Notes under the pieces: generated by a model | Told to the model about the DNA's origin: nothing | Databases searched by the model: none | Seen by the model: the letters and a program-made list of their open reading frames with translations, nothing else | Program-made: the position numbers and the translations under genes | Shown here: positions 1 to 8,124 of the stretch, in pieces | Layout: the number at the start of each line of letters is the position of its first letter | How positions within the stretch are numbered: position 1 is the stretch's first letter | NCBI RefSeq assembly: GCF_943169635.2 | Contig: NZ_OW968186.1 | Location: forward strand, 1,054,001 to 1,118,000 | Origin: Fenollaria sporofastidiosus | Lineage (GTDB): Bacteria; Bacillota; Clostridia; Tissierellales; Peptoniphilaceae | DNA length: 64,000 bases | Direction: 5' to 3'

Positions 1-217
1 CAGAACTAAGGGTGCACCTTTCATTATAAAGGCGATAGGCAACAGTGATAAATTATACTCAGCAATAAAATCACCAGGTACCTTTGCAAGCATACTAGAG
101 ACCATAAACCCAATTAAGCTTGAGATTGAACAAAAAGAAAAGGTGCTTGTTAAGAAAAAGATAGACGAAGATAAGATTATATATTCAAAAACTTTGACAG
201 GAGAGGATAAAAAATGA
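1..217 (+). CDS. DUF881 family protein, C-terminal part (5' end outside window)
   Basis: The reading frame is open from base 2 and encodes the last 71 residues of a protein whose start lies upstream. The stretch APFIIKAIGNSDKLYSAIKS and the following hydrophobic/charged segment match the C-terminal domain of DUF881 (YlxW/YlxX-like) proteins, which are encoded in Firmicutes division clusters and are usually anchored by one N-terminal helix. Function is not established. Its stop TGA overlaps the ATG of the next gene (ATGA), so the two are translationally coupled. The family call rests on the C-terminal motif and the neighbouring small basic protein and ftsZ genes. Confidence 0.75.
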   Translation, partial: RTKGAPFIIKAIGNSDKLYSAIKSPGTFASILETINPIKLEIEQKEKVLVKKKIDEDKIIYSKTLTGEDKK

Positions 218-546
218 TTATTGCAATCATAGGTATAGTAATTGGTATACTCATAGGCTACCTATTACCATACAGCTACAATCCATATTATTCATTGTAT
301 ATATCCATGGCACTACTTGCAGCGATTGACTCAGTCTTTGGCGGCTTGAATGCATACTTGGACAATAATTTTAATAATAAGCTATTTTTATCAGGCCTTA
401 TAGGTAACTCCATCATCGCTGCACTACTGACATGGCTTGGAGATATCTTAAGCATACCTCTATATTATGCAGCAATATTTGTCTTTGGAGGAAGAATTTT
501 TAACAATTTTGCAACAATTAGAAGAAAAATACTAAACAAAATGTAA
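214..546 (+). CDS. sbp: Small basic protein, DUF1290 family (Sbp)
   Basis: A 110-residue integral membrane protein with about three hydrophobic helices (roughly residues 1-20, 28-48 and 60-95) and a basic C-terminal tail ending in RRKIL. Length, glycine-rich first helix, and the segment MALLAAIDSVFGGLNAYLD are typical of the DUF1290 small basic family. In Firmicutes this gene lies between DUF881 genes and ftsA/ftsZ. Its role is unknown, although the location suggests a link to division or envelope work. The start overlaps the upstream stop (ATGA), with GGAG ten bases before it. The next gene, ftsZ, is only 67 bp away and no ftsA lies between them. Confidence 0.88.
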   Translation: MIIAIIGIVIGILIGYLLPYSYNPYYSLYISMALLAAIDSVFGGLNAYLDNNFNNKLFLSGLIGNSIIAALLTWLGDILSIPLYYAAIFVFGGRIFNNFATIRRKILNKM

Positions 547-613
547 ATTTTGTGGTAGAATATAAGTAATAGAGTAAATAATTAAAACTTAGTATAAAAA
601 GGAGGATTCGTAA

Positions 614-1699
614 ATGATTGATTTTGATGTAGAAATTGACCAATTTGCAAAGATTAAAGTTATAGGTGTTGGTGGAGCAGGTAACAACGCCGTTAACAGA
701 ATGGTTGATGCAGGTGTAAAGGGTGTTGAATTTATTGCTGTTAATACAGATAGACAAGCTCTTGCATCATCAAAGGCACAAAACAAAATTCAAATAGGAG
801 ATAAGGTAACTAAGGGACTAGGAGCTGGAGCTAATCCAGAAGTAGGTTCTCAAGCAGCTCTTGAAGATAAAGAAGGCATCACTGAAATGCTTAAAGGCAC
901 TGACATGGTATTTATCACAGCTGGTATGGGCGGTGGAACTGGTACTGGTGCTGCACCTATCATTGCACAAATCGCTAAGGAACAAGGCATACTAACTGTA
1001 GGCGTTGTTACAAGACCATTTGGCTTTGAAGGCATGAAGAGAGCTAAGAACGCATCTCAAGGTGTTAGCCAACTACTTGAAGTTGTTGATACACTAGTAA
1101 CTATACCAAACGATAGACTACTTCAAATAGCTGACAAGAAGACATCACTAAAAGATGCATTCATTATGGCTGACGAAGTATTAAAACAAGGTATTCAAGG
1201 TATATCAGACCTTATTAGTGTTCCAAACCTAATCAACCTAGACTTTGCTGACGTTAAGACTATCATGGAGCAAAAGGGTATCGCTCATATGGGTATAGGC
1301 TTTGCTCAAGGAGATAACAGAGCAACAGATGCAGCAAAACTTGCAATCAAGTCACCACTACTTGAAACATCTATAGAAGGAGCTAAGTCCGTTCTATTAA
1401 ACATCACTGGTGGTACAGACCTTGGTATGTTCGAAGTTAACGAAGCAGCAGACTTAATCAGACAATCAGTTGCTGACGATGCAAACATCATCTTCGGTGC
1501 TGGTATTGACGAAAGCCTTGGCGACTCTATAAAGATAACTGTTATTGCTACAGAGTTTGACGATGGATCTAAACCTGCTAAAAAGGATGCAAATAAAGAC
1601 TCTGAAGCTGAAGAAGAAAAGAACGAAGAAAGCAGAAGTGAAAGCACTTCAAGCTTTAACGATACTTTACTAGTACCTGATTTTTTAAAGAATAATTAA
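614..1699 (+). CDS. ftsZ: Cell division protein FtsZ
   Basis: Tubulin-like GTPase that polymerises into the cytokinetic Z ring at the inner membrane face. At 361 residues it has normal length. The N-terminal nucleotide-binding segment GVGGAGNNAVNRM starts near residue 18, the tubulin signature GMGGGTGTG is at 104-112, and the T7 loop NLDFADV follows in mid-protein. An acidic, Ser/Glu-rich linker near residues 320-348 leads to the C-terminal peptide LLVPDFLKN, which binds FtsA, SepF or EzrA. AAAAGGAGG precedes the ATG by 7-9 bases. nrdR begins 2 bp after the stop, so both are probably on one mRNA. ftsA is absent from the sequence immediately upstream. Confidence 0.98.
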   Translation: MIDFDVEIDQFAKIKVIGVGGAGNNAVNRMVDAGVKGVEFIAVNTDRQALASSKAQNKIQIGDKVTKGLGAGANPEVGSQAALEDKEGITEMLKGTDMVFITAGMGGGTGTGAAPIIAQIAKEQGILTVGVVTRPFGFEGMKRAKNASQGVSQLLEVVDTLVTIPNDRLLQIADKKTSLKDAFIMADEVLKQGIQGISDLISVPNLINLDFADVKTIMEQKGIAHMGIGFAQGDNRATDAAKLAIKSPLLETSIEGAKSVLLNITGGTDLGMFEVNEAADLIRQSVADDANIIFGAGIDESLGDSIKITVIATEFDDGSKPAKKDANKDSEAEEEKNEESRSESTSSFNDTLLVPDFLKNN

Positions 1700-1701
1700 T
1701 T

Positions 1702-2163
1702 ATGAAGTGTCCTTTTTGTTCTTACGAAGATTCAAAAGTATTAGATTCAAGACCTACTAATGAGGGTACTGCGATTAGGAGACGTAGAGAGTGTCTTCGC
1801 TGTAAAAAAAGATTTACAACATATGAAAAAATTGAAGAAACACCTTTAATAGTTGTCAAGAAAAACGGAGACAGAGAGACATTTGACAGAAGTAAGATAT
1901 TAAAGGGCGTAATAAAATCTTGCGAGAAAAGACCTGTTAGCTTAAGTCAAATTGAAGGCTTGGCAGATAGCGTCGAAGAAAAGCTTATGAGCACTATGAA
2001 GAAGGAAGTTTCTTCCAACGAAGTAGGCGAGCTTATAATGCAAGGTCTTAAAGAGATAGACCAAGTTGCATATGTAAGATTTGCTTCAGTATATAGAGAG
2101 TTTAAAGATACTCAGTCATTTATGAAAGAGCTCCAAAAGATTATAGACGAACAAAACAATTAA
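1702..2163 (+). CDS. nrdR: Transcriptional repressor NrdR
   Basis: Zinc-ribbon/ATP-cone regulator that represses ribonucleotide reductase genes when dATP is high. The 153 residues hold an N-terminal zinc ribbon (C3, C6, C31, C34) with the basic RRRRECLRC DNA-binding segment, then an ATP-cone from about residue 47 (PLIVVKKNGDRE) to 137. It starts 2 bp after ftsZ, without a strong ribosome-binding site of its own, which suggests translation coupled to ftsZ. The pairing would link dNTP control to division-gene transcription, but that is inference. No NrdR box was recognised in the window. A strong hairpin terminator follows. Confidence 0.96.
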   Translation: MKCPFCSYEDSKVLDSRPTNEGTAIRRRRECLRCKKRFTTYEKIEETPLIVVKKNGDRETFDRSKILKGVIKSCEKRPVSLSQIEGLADSVEEKLMSTMKKEVSSNEVGELIMQGLKEIDQVAYVRFASVYREFKDTQSFMKELQKIIDEQNN

Positions 2164-2169
2164 TAAATG

Positions 2170-2200
2170 AAAAATCCTGACCATGTGGTCAGGATTTTTT
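2170..2200. terminator. Bidirectional rho-independent terminator, nrdR / DUF4097
   Basis: A 14-bp perfect stem (2170-2183 with 2186-2199) closes on a tiny TG loop and has A-runs on the left and T-runs on the right. It can therefore end both the ftsZ-nrdR mRNA and the converging minus-strand DUF4097 mRNA, whose stop codon is at 2217. Confidence 0.9.
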
Positions 2201-2216
2201 TGATGGGAATATTAAA

Positions 2217-3344
2217 CTACTCGATGATTATAGGTCCATTGCTTGTTTTTATATCACCGAATAGAGTAAGGTCTGAATCGTTATTTAGTGAGGCAGTTGT
2301 TAGCTCGTCGTTATCTCTGTTAAGAACATATCTATCGTCATCAAAGACAGCTGGGCAAGTATACTTATTTATGCCTCTTAGGTTTAGCTTAACATTCTTG
2401 CTTACACTCTCTAATTCGACAGTGACAGGTCCATTGCTGTTAGTAACAATGATGTTCTCTGCACAGTTGAATACATCTTTTACATCAACAAAAGCGTTTG
2501 TTGTGTGCGCTTCTAAATTAACGAATGGAGTGTTGTATAAAGTTATTTCAGCATTTGTTGTATTTATTAGTAGATCAGTGAACTTTGAGTCCTTAATCTT
2601 TATTGAGTCGTTAGTTGTTTTAAGCTCCGACTTATTAATTATTGAATCTTCAATTTTGATATAGTCATTGCTTGTTGTTAAGTAAAGCTCGTTACATATG
2701 ATAGAGTCAAGTACTATCTTGTCATTGCTTGTTGTAGCTTTAACATTTGCAAAGGATTGTGCAGGCACTAATACCTTTAGGCTTACAGCAAAGTCCTTCT
2801 TTGTAAGTTCAGAGTAGTTTGGCTCTATAAGAACTTCTTTATCATCAATATAGCAGTTGATGAACTCATAATTTTCTGGTATATCTTTCTTATCTGTATA
2901 ATATATCTTGCCATAGACCTCAATTTGATCTGAGTTCGATGGAAGTATCTCTATCTTTTCATTAGTATTGTTTATAATTAAATCATATTTTTTCTTTTTG
3001 TCTAAATCTAACTTAAGTGTCGCGAACTTTTTCTTTTTTAGTCCATTGTCCATATCGAAGTTAAGGTTTGCATATACACGGCCATTCTTCATGCCTTCTT
3101 CAGCAACATGCAAGGATTTATTCACTATCTTATTAACAAAGTTTGAGATTTTGTTTGCAAACTTATCTGACATATCCATGTAATCAGAGCCTTCAGCGTT
3201 GTAATGAACTTCGTGTTTGTTGTTTGGCTTGTATTGCTTTTCATTTTTCTTTGCACCAACTGCATTCAGAAGCTTTAGCGCTTCTTCTTCGTTAATCTTT
3301 CCATCCTTTAACATCTTAAGGATCATAATTTTTTCTTCAGACAT
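2217..3344 (-). CDS. DUF4097 family beta-repeat protein with YvlB/SHOCT-like N-terminus
   Basis: A 375-residue protein with no signal peptide. The N-terminus (1-30) is a small helical domain, KMLKDGKINEEEALKLLNAV, of the kind that begins YvlB/LiaX-type proteins. A charged linker follows. Residues about 104-375 form the DUF4097 (putative adhesin) domain. Inside it, six repeats of 19-20 residues begin with TTSND/TTND/TTNA at about 204, 223, 243, 262, 281 and 301, which predicts a beta-solenoid. AAAGGAGG sits before the ATG, inside the end of the upstream DUF2089 gene. Relatives such as enterococcal LiaX take part in envelope-stress sensing. A similar role here is inference. Confidence 0.85.
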   Translation of the reverse strand: MSEEKIMILKMLKDGKINEEEALKLLNAVGAKKNEKQYKPNNKHEVHYNAEGSDYMDMSDKFANKISNFVNKIVNKSLHVAEEGMKNGRVYANLNFDMDNGLKKKKFATLKLDLDKKKKYDLIINNTNEKIEILPSNSDQIEVYGKIYYTDKKDIPENYEFINCYIDDKEVLIEPNYSELTKKDFAVSLKVLVPAQSFANVKATTSNDKIVLDSIICNELYLTTSNDYIKIEDSIINKSELKTTNDSIKIKDSKFTDLLINTTNAEITLYNTPFVNLEAHTTNAFVDVKDVFNCAENIIVTNSNGPVTVELESVSKNVKLNLRGINKYTCPAVFDDDRYVLNRDNDELTTASLNNDSDLTLFGDIKTSNGPIIIE

Positions 3345-3345
3345 T

Positions 3346-3711
3346 TTAAACCTCCTTTAGTTCAAGAAGCATTTTTTCTGCTTCACTACTGCTTATTGCA
3401 CCGGAATTTAATAACTCAAGTATATCTTTCTCGCTGGTACTACTCTTGCGATCAGAGATGATCTCATTTATTTGATCGAGTTTCTTAACTACAGTAGGGT
3501 AGGATATACCAAGAGCTCTTTCAATCTCTTTAATATTGCCTCTGTTTAACAAAAAAGTTTTGATAAAGTCAATCTGCTCAGCGTTAAGCTTGTAGAAAGA
3601 ACTGTTTTCAAATCTTCCTTCTATGCTTGTGTTGCAGTTTTCACAAACTAGCCTTTCTATGTATAGTTTTGATCCGCACACAGGACATTCATTTAATGCT
3701 TTATTAATCAT
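3346..3711 (-). CDS. DUF2089 family protein (zinc ribbon plus helix-turn-helix)
   Basis: A 121-residue protein. The N-terminus has two CxxC pairs (CPVCG, then CENC about 14 residues on), a zinc ribbon. Residues about 40-85 form a helix-turn-helix-like region (LNRGNIKEIERALGISYPTV) typical of DUF2089, and the C-terminus resembles the helical motif that starts the downstream DUF4097 protein. The start chosen is the ATG at 3711 because AAGGAGGT lies just upstream. A longer in-frame reading would run through the promoter. Only 1 bp separates it from the DUF4097 gene, so this is a two-gene operon. It probably acts as a regulator, which is inferred from the HTH. Confidence 0.85.
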   Translation of the reverse strand: MINKALNECPVCGSKLYIERLVCENCNTSIEGRFENSSFYKLNAEQIDFIKTFLLNRGNIKEIERALGISYPTVVKKLDQINEIISDRKSSTSEKDILELLNSGAISSSEAEKMLLELKEV

Positions 3712-3730
3712 ATTGACCTCCTTGCTTAAG

Positions 3731-3759
3731 ATTATATATCTAAGAATTAAAAATGTCAA
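3731..3759 (-). promoter_or_regulatory. Sigma-A type promoter of the DUF2089-DUF4097 operon
   Basis: Read on the minus strand, TTGACA (3759-3754) and TATAAT (3736-3731) are separated by exactly 17 bp, so both boxes are perfect consensus. Transcription would begin near 3724, a dozen bases before the chosen start codon and just ahead of its ribosome-binding site. Confidence 0.88.
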
Positions 3760-3835
3760 TATATTTTTTAAAAATATTTAAAAATATTTAAGTTTTTACT
3801 TAAAAAAATTAATTTTAGAATAAAATAATTTAATG

Positions 3836-3865
3836 TTGGACATCTTGCATCTTATTTGATATAAT
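3836..3865 (+). promoter_or_regulatory. Promoter of rarA (and possibly the glycolytic genes)
   Basis: TTGGAC (3836-3841) and TATAAT (3860-3865) are 18 bp apart, and TGA just before the -10 makes it an extended -10. It lies 16 bp upstream of the rarA start. No other clear promoter separates rarA from gap, so it may also serve the glycolytic operon. Confidence 0.75.
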
Positions 3866-3880
3866 AAAAACGGTGAGAGA

Positions 3881-5143
3881 ATGAATTTGTTTGATATGCA
3901 AAGAGAAAAAAATTTAAAATTAGGTCAAAATTTGGCTGAAAGATTTAGACCGAAGAGTCTAGATGACTATATCGGTCAAGAAAAAGTCATCAATAAGAAC
4001 TCTTTTCTATACAAAGCAATCAAGGCAGACAGACTTCCATCGCTAATACTATATGGTCCTGCAGGCACAGGTAAGACTTCACTTGCTAACGTCATTGCTA
4101 ACACAAGCAAGTCAAACTTTATCAAGATAAGTGCCGTGGGTAGTGGAGTGAGCGATTTAAAGAAGGCAGTCGAAGAAGCTAAGAGGCTTTTAGAAGAGAA
4201 CAAAAAGACCATACTCTTTGTTGACGAGATACACAGATTCAACAAAGCACAGCAAGATTTTCTCCTACCTTATGTTGAAGATTCAACAGTAACGCTCATA
4301 GGTGCGACGACAGAAAATCCATACTTCGAGGTCAATAGCGCGCTTATATCAAGGTGTTTCATAATAAGGCTTGAGAAGATGAGTGAAGAGAACTTAAAAG
4401 TGCTTGCGAGGAAAGCGTTGACTGACGAAGCCAATGGTCTTGCCTCACTAAAGGCTAGTATAGATGAAGACGCATTAGACTATCTAGTAAGGATATCAAA
4501 CGGTGACGCGAGAAACATGCTTAACTTTTTAGAGATAGCTGTTCTTAGTCAAGACGTTGAGGGCGATATGACAAGAAAGATAAAGTTCGAGGACGTCAAA
4601 GGCTTAGTATTTGAGAGAGCTCACTCATACGACAAGAGCTCGACTATGCACTACGACACAATCTCTGCCTTTATTAAAAGTATGAGAGGCTCAGATCCTG
4701 ATGCAACAGTCTTTTATCTAGCTCACATGCTAAACAATGGCGAGGACCCATTATTCATTGCTAGGCGCATAGTGATATTTGCTTCAGAAGATATAGGACT
4801 TGCCGATCCTAATGCACAGACGCTTGCGACATCAGCCTTTTATGCAGTCAAAGCCATAGGTATGCCGGAAGCTCGCATCATTTTGAGTAACGCAGCCATA
4901 TACATGGCGCTTGCTGAAAAGAATAACTCGACTTACATGGCAATCAATAGGGCTATGGCAGATGTCGATAAGATTAAAGAGTTCCAAATACCTCTGCACA
5001 TAAGAGACGCACACAACAACGACAAGAAGGTCTTTGGAGATCACGCGGACTACAAGTATCCACACAATTATAAGGATAAAAAACCTGAGCAAAATTATTT
5101 GCCTGAAGGTTTAGAAGATAAAAAATATTTTAATAATAATTAA
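3881..5143 (+). CDS. rarA: Replication-associated recombination protein RarA (MgsA family AAA+ ATPase)
   Basis: A clamp-loader-like AAA+ ATPase that acts at stalled replication forks. The 420 residues contain Walker A GPAGTGKT (59-66), Walker B ILFVDE (111-116) followed by IHRF, sensor 1 in GATTENPYFE, and the C-terminal tetramerisation region (AHMLNNGEDPLFIARR). The ATG at 3881 has GGTGAGAG directly upstream. A second Met at residue 6 is a possible alternative. gap begins 12 bp after the stop, so rarA appears to lead the glycolytic operon. In Bacillus that position is taken by the repressor CggR, which is not seen here. Confidence 0.95.
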   Translation: MNLFDMQREKNLKLGQNLAERFRPKSLDDYIGQEKVINKNSFLYKAIKADRLPSLILYGPAGTGKTSLANVIANTSKSNFIKISAVGSGVSDLKKAVEEAKRLLEENKKTILFVDEIHRFNKAQQDFLLPYVEDSTVTLIGATTENPYFEVNSALISRCFIIRLEKMSEENLKVLARKALTDEANGLASLKASIDEDALDYLVRISNGDARNMLNFLEIAVLSQDVEGDMTRKIKFEDVKGLVFERAHSYDKSSTMHYDTISAFIKSMRGSDPDATVFYLAHMLNNGEDPLFIARRIVIFASEDIGLADPNAQTLATSAFYAVKAIGMPEARIILSNAAIYMALAEKNNSTYMAINRAMADVDKIKEFQIPLHIRDAHNNDKKVFGDHADYKYPHNYKDKKPEQNYLPEGLEDKKYFNNN

Positions 5144-5155
5144 GGAGGTCAACAA

Positions 5156-6163
5156 ATGAAGGTTGGTATTAATGGTTTTGGTAGAATTGGTAGAGATGTT
5201 GCTAGGATTCTAGTTGAAGAAAACAACGGCTTAGAATTAGTGCACATCAATGCCTCAGGTGATTTAAAGACACTTAGTCATCTATTTAGAAATGATTCTC
5301 TATATGGTAGATTATCAGTTTCTTGTGAAGCTTGTGAAGACGGCTTTATGATAGATGGCAAGAAGATTACAAATACTCAATTTAGAGATCCGGCAGAGAT
5401 TCCTTGGAAGGACTATGGCGTAGACATCGTTATAGACTCAACTGGAGCTTTTAAAAACAACGAAACTCTTTACAAACACATTGACAAGGGTGGAGCAAAG
5501 AAGGTTATTTTAACTGCACCTGCAAAGGGCGAAATTGACAAAACTATCGTTATGGGAGTAAATGAAAAAGAATACGACAAGACTAAGCACAATGTAATCA
5601 GTAACGCATCTTGTACAACTAACTGTCTTGCGCCATTAACTAAGGTTATAGAAGACAACTTTGGTATCAAAAGAGGTCTTATGACAACTATCCACGCTTA
5701 TACTTCTGATCAAGTTTTACTTGACCACAAGCACAAAGACATCAGAAGAGCAAGAGCTGCAGCTATGTCTATGGTCCCTACAACTACAGGAGCAGCAAAG
5801 GCGGTTGCACTAGTTATACCATCACTAAAGGATAAGCTTACAGGATATGCAGTTAGAGTACCAGTACCTACAGTTTCACTTACAGACGTTGTATTTGAAT
5901 TAAATAAGAACGTTACTAAGGAAGAAATCAACGAAGCTGTTAAGAAAGCAAGTGAAAATGAATTAAAGGGTATACTTGAATACGCTGAAGAAGAACTTGT
6001 TTCTGTTGACTACGTTGGCGATAGACACTCATCAATCTTCGACCCATTCTTAACTTTAGTAATAGATGGAAATCTAGTAAAGGTTGTTTCTTGGTATGAC
6101 AACGAATATGGTTACAGCCACAGAGTTGTTGACCTTGCAAAATACATTGCTGATCAAGAATAA
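5156..6163 (+). CDS. gap: Glyceraldehyde-3-phosphate dehydrogenase, phosphorylating (GapB-like cofactor site)
   Basis: Oxidises glyceraldehyde-3-phosphate to 1,3-bisphosphoglycerate. The 335 residues show the Rossmann motif NGFGRIGR (6-13), catalytic Cys153 in SNASCTTNC, and His180 in TTIHAYTSDQ. The cofactor pocket is unusual. The position where NAD enzymes have Asp (IND) reads INAS here (Ala33-Ser34), as in Bacillus GapB. The residues equivalent to Leu187-Pro188 of the Geobacillus enzyme are His191-Lys192. These positions control NAD/NADP choice, so NADP(H) preference is likely; this is inference from known mutagenesis. AAGGAGGT precedes the start. pgk follows after 18 bp. Confidence 0.95.
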   Translation: MKVGINGFGRIGRDVARILVEENNGLELVHINASGDLKTLSHLFRNDSLYGRLSVSCEACEDGFMIDGKKITNTQFRDPAEIPWKDYGVDIVIDSTGAFKNNETLYKHIDKGGAKKVILTAPAKGEIDKTIVMGVNEKEYDKTKHNVISNASCTTNCLAPLTKVIEDNFGIKRGLMTTIHAYTSDQVLLDHKHKDIRRARAAAMSMVPTTTGAAKAVALVIPSLKDKLTGYAVRVPVPTVSLTDVVFELNKNVTKEEINEAVKKASENELKGILEYAEEELVSVDYVGDRHSSIFDPFLTLVIDGNLVKVVSWYDNEYGYSHRVVDLAKYIADQE

Positions 6164-6181
6164 TTATTATAAAAGGATAAA

Positions 6182-7369
6182 ATGATGAAAAAAACATTAA
6201 AAGATTATAATTTTGATGATAAAAGAGTATTGTTAAGATGCGACTTCAACGTTCCTATGAAGGACGGCGTAATCACTGACAATAAACGTATATTTGAGTC
6301 GCTTCCAACAATCAAGCACCTTCTTGACAATGGAGCAAAAGTGATTATGATGAGCCACTTGGGTAGACCAAAGGGTGAGTACAACTTAAAATTCACTCTA
6401 AAGCCTGTTAAAGAAGAACTAGAAAAGCTTCTTGGAAGAGATGTAAAATTCATCTCTTGCGCAGAAGTTGTTAATGATGAAGTAAGAGAGGCAGCTAAAA
6501 ATCTTAAAAAAGGAGAACTTCTTTTACTAGAAAACACTAGATTTAGAAAAGAAGAAGAAAAATGCGACGAAGCTTTCTCTAAAGAGCTAGCAGAGCTTGC
6601 AGATATCTACATTAATGATGCTTTTGGCACCTCACACAGAGCTCACGCATCAAATGTTGGTGTAAGTAAATTCTTGCCATCAGCACTAGGCTTTTTAGTT
6701 GAAAAAGAAATGAACATCATGGCTAAAGAGCTTGACGAGCCAAAGCACCCATTCATTGCTATACTAGGCGGATCAAAGGTATCTGACAAGATTGGCGTAA
6801 TCGAGAACCTATTAAACAAAGCTGACAAGATACTTATAGGCGGAGCTATGGCGTTTACATTCTTAAAGGCAAAGGGTATGAACGTTGGCAAGAGCTTAGT
6901 TGAAGACGATAAGTTAGAGCTTGCACTTGAACTGTTAAAGAAGGCTGATGCAAAGAAAGTTGACTTGGTTTTACCAGTTGACGCTCTATGTGCTAAAGAG
7001 ATAAAAGAAGACGCAGAAGCTGAATGCTTTGAAGTAAATCATATACCAGATGATATGATGGGTCTTGATATCGGTCCAGAAACTATTGATGTATTTACTA
7101 AAAAGCTTTTAGGCGCAAAGACTATAGTTTGGAACGGACCTATGGGTGTCTTTGAGATGGACAAGTTTAAAAACGGTACTAATGCCATCGCCAAAGCACT
7201 AGCAAACTCCGATGCAACAACTATTGTCGGCGGAGGAGATAGCGCAAGCGCTGTTCAAAAGGCTGGCTACGAAGAAAAGATTACACACGTTTCAACAGGT
7301 GGCGGTGCTTCACTTGAGCTTATGGAAGGAAAAGTTTTACCTGGCATAGCTGCTATTAATGATAAATAA
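6182..7369 (+). CDS. pgk: Phosphoglycerate kinase
   Basis: Transfers the acyl phosphate of 1,3-bisphosphoglycerate to ADP, the first ATP-yielding step of lower glycolysis. The 395 residues include the RCDFNVP motif near residue 20, the substrate-binding SHLGRPKG near 60, the hinge and nucleotide-binding segment GGSKVSDKIGV (about 198-208), and C-terminal GGGDSA and STGGGASLE loops. Two ATGs stand in tandem (6182 and 6185) behind AAAAGGATAAA, and either could be used. It overlaps no neighbour. The TTG start of tpiA lies 10 bp after its stop. Confidence 0.97.
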   Translation: MMKKTLKDYNFDDKRVLLRCDFNVPMKDGVITDNKRIFESLPTIKHLLDNGAKVIMMSHLGRPKGEYNLKFTLKPVKEELEKLLGRDVKFISCAEVVNDEVREAAKNLKKGELLLLENTRFRKEEEKCDEAFSKELAELADIYINDAFGTSHRAHASNVGVSKFLPSALGFLVEKEMNIMAKELDEPKHPFIAILGGSKVSDKIGVIENLLNKADKILIGGAMAFTFLKAKGMNVGKSLVEDDKLELALELLKKADAKKVDLVLPVDALCAKEIKEDAEAECFEVNHIPDDMMGLDIGPETIDVFTKKLLGAKTIVWNGPMGVFEMDKFKNGTNAIAKALANSDATTIVGGGDSASAVQKAGYEEKITHVSTGGGASLELMEGKVLPGIAAINDK

Positions 7370-7379
7370 GGAGACAAAT

Positions 7380-8123
7380 TTGAAAAAATTTTTACTTGCT
7401 GCAAATTGGAAGATGAACATGGATATAAAGGAGACTGAAGGCTTCTTTAATGATTTGAAGCTAAAGCCTAATGACTACTATGATGTTTATGTCGCAGTTC
7501 CATTTACAGATATTTATTTAGCAAATAAAACTAAAAAATCGAATGATATAAAGATAGGTGCACAAAACATCTACTTTGAAGACAAGGGAGCCTTCACTGG
7601 TGAGATCAGTACTAAGATGATTAAGTCATGCGGAGCAGAATTTGTTATCATAGGTCACTCTGAAAGAAGAGAAATTTTTAAAGAGTGCGACGAGATGATT
7701 AACAAGAAGGTCCTTAAGGCAATTGATGACGATGTAGAAGTAATTCTATGTGTTGGCGAAACTTTGTCTGAGAGAGAAGATGGAGGACACTTTGATAAGA
7801 TTGAAAAGCAATTAAAGGCTGACTTACTTGGAGTAGATGCTTCTAAGCTTAACAGCTTTGCCATAGCTTATGAGCCAATCTGGGCTATAGGCACTGGCAA
7901 GAGCGCTTCTAAGGAAGATGCTGAAGAGATGTGCCGTTTCGTTAGAGAAAAAGTTAAGCTTATGAATCCAAATCTTGCTCAAAAGCTAAGAGTACTATAT
8001 GGCGGTAGCGTTAAAGATTCAAACGCGGCTGACTTAGCTAAAGAAGAGAACATCGACGGCTTCTTAATAGGCGGTGCTTCACTAAAGAGTGAGTCTTTTG
8101 AATCCATTGCTAAGGAGATATAA
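7380..8123 (+). CDS. tpiA: Triosephosphate isomerase (TTG start)
   Basis: Interconverts dihydroxyacetone phosphate and glyceraldehyde-3-phosphate. The 247-residue TIM barrel has Lys11 (NWKMN), electrophile His93 (IIGHSERR), catalytic base Glu165 (AYEPIWAIGTG) and phosphate-binding YGGSV. The start is read as TTG at 7380 because AAGGAG (7368-7373) lies six bases upstream and translation then begins MKKFLLAANWKMN, the usual family N-terminus. An ATG further up at 7359 would lie inside pgk without a ribosome-binding site. gpmI begins 1 bp after its stop. Confidence 0.96.
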   Translation: MKKFLLAANWKMNMDIKETEGFFNDLKLKPNDYYDVYVAVPFTDIYLANKTKKSNDIKIGAQNIYFEDKGAFTGEISTKMIKSCGAEFVIIGHSERREIFKECDEMINKKVLKAIDDDVEVILCVGETLSEREDGGHFDKIEKQLKADLLGVDASKLNSFAIAYEPIWAIGTGKSASKEDAEEMCRFVREKVKLMNPNLAQKLRVLYGGSVKDSNAADLAKEENIDGFLIGGASLKSESFESIAKEI

Positions 8124-8124
8124 G

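Noticed and set aside
547..613. Promoter between sbp and ftsZ
   Set aside because: Several AT-rich hexamers are present but none has both boxes at a proper distance.
2167..2664. A 165-codon open frame on the plus strand within the DUF4097 gene
   Set aside because: It begins at the nrdR terminator, has no ribosome-binding site and is the mirror of the repeat-rich minus-strand gene.
3881..5156. CggR-type central glycolytic repressor before gap
   Set aside because: The upstream gene has Walker motifs and the RarA C-domain, not a SorC/CggR sugar-binding fold.
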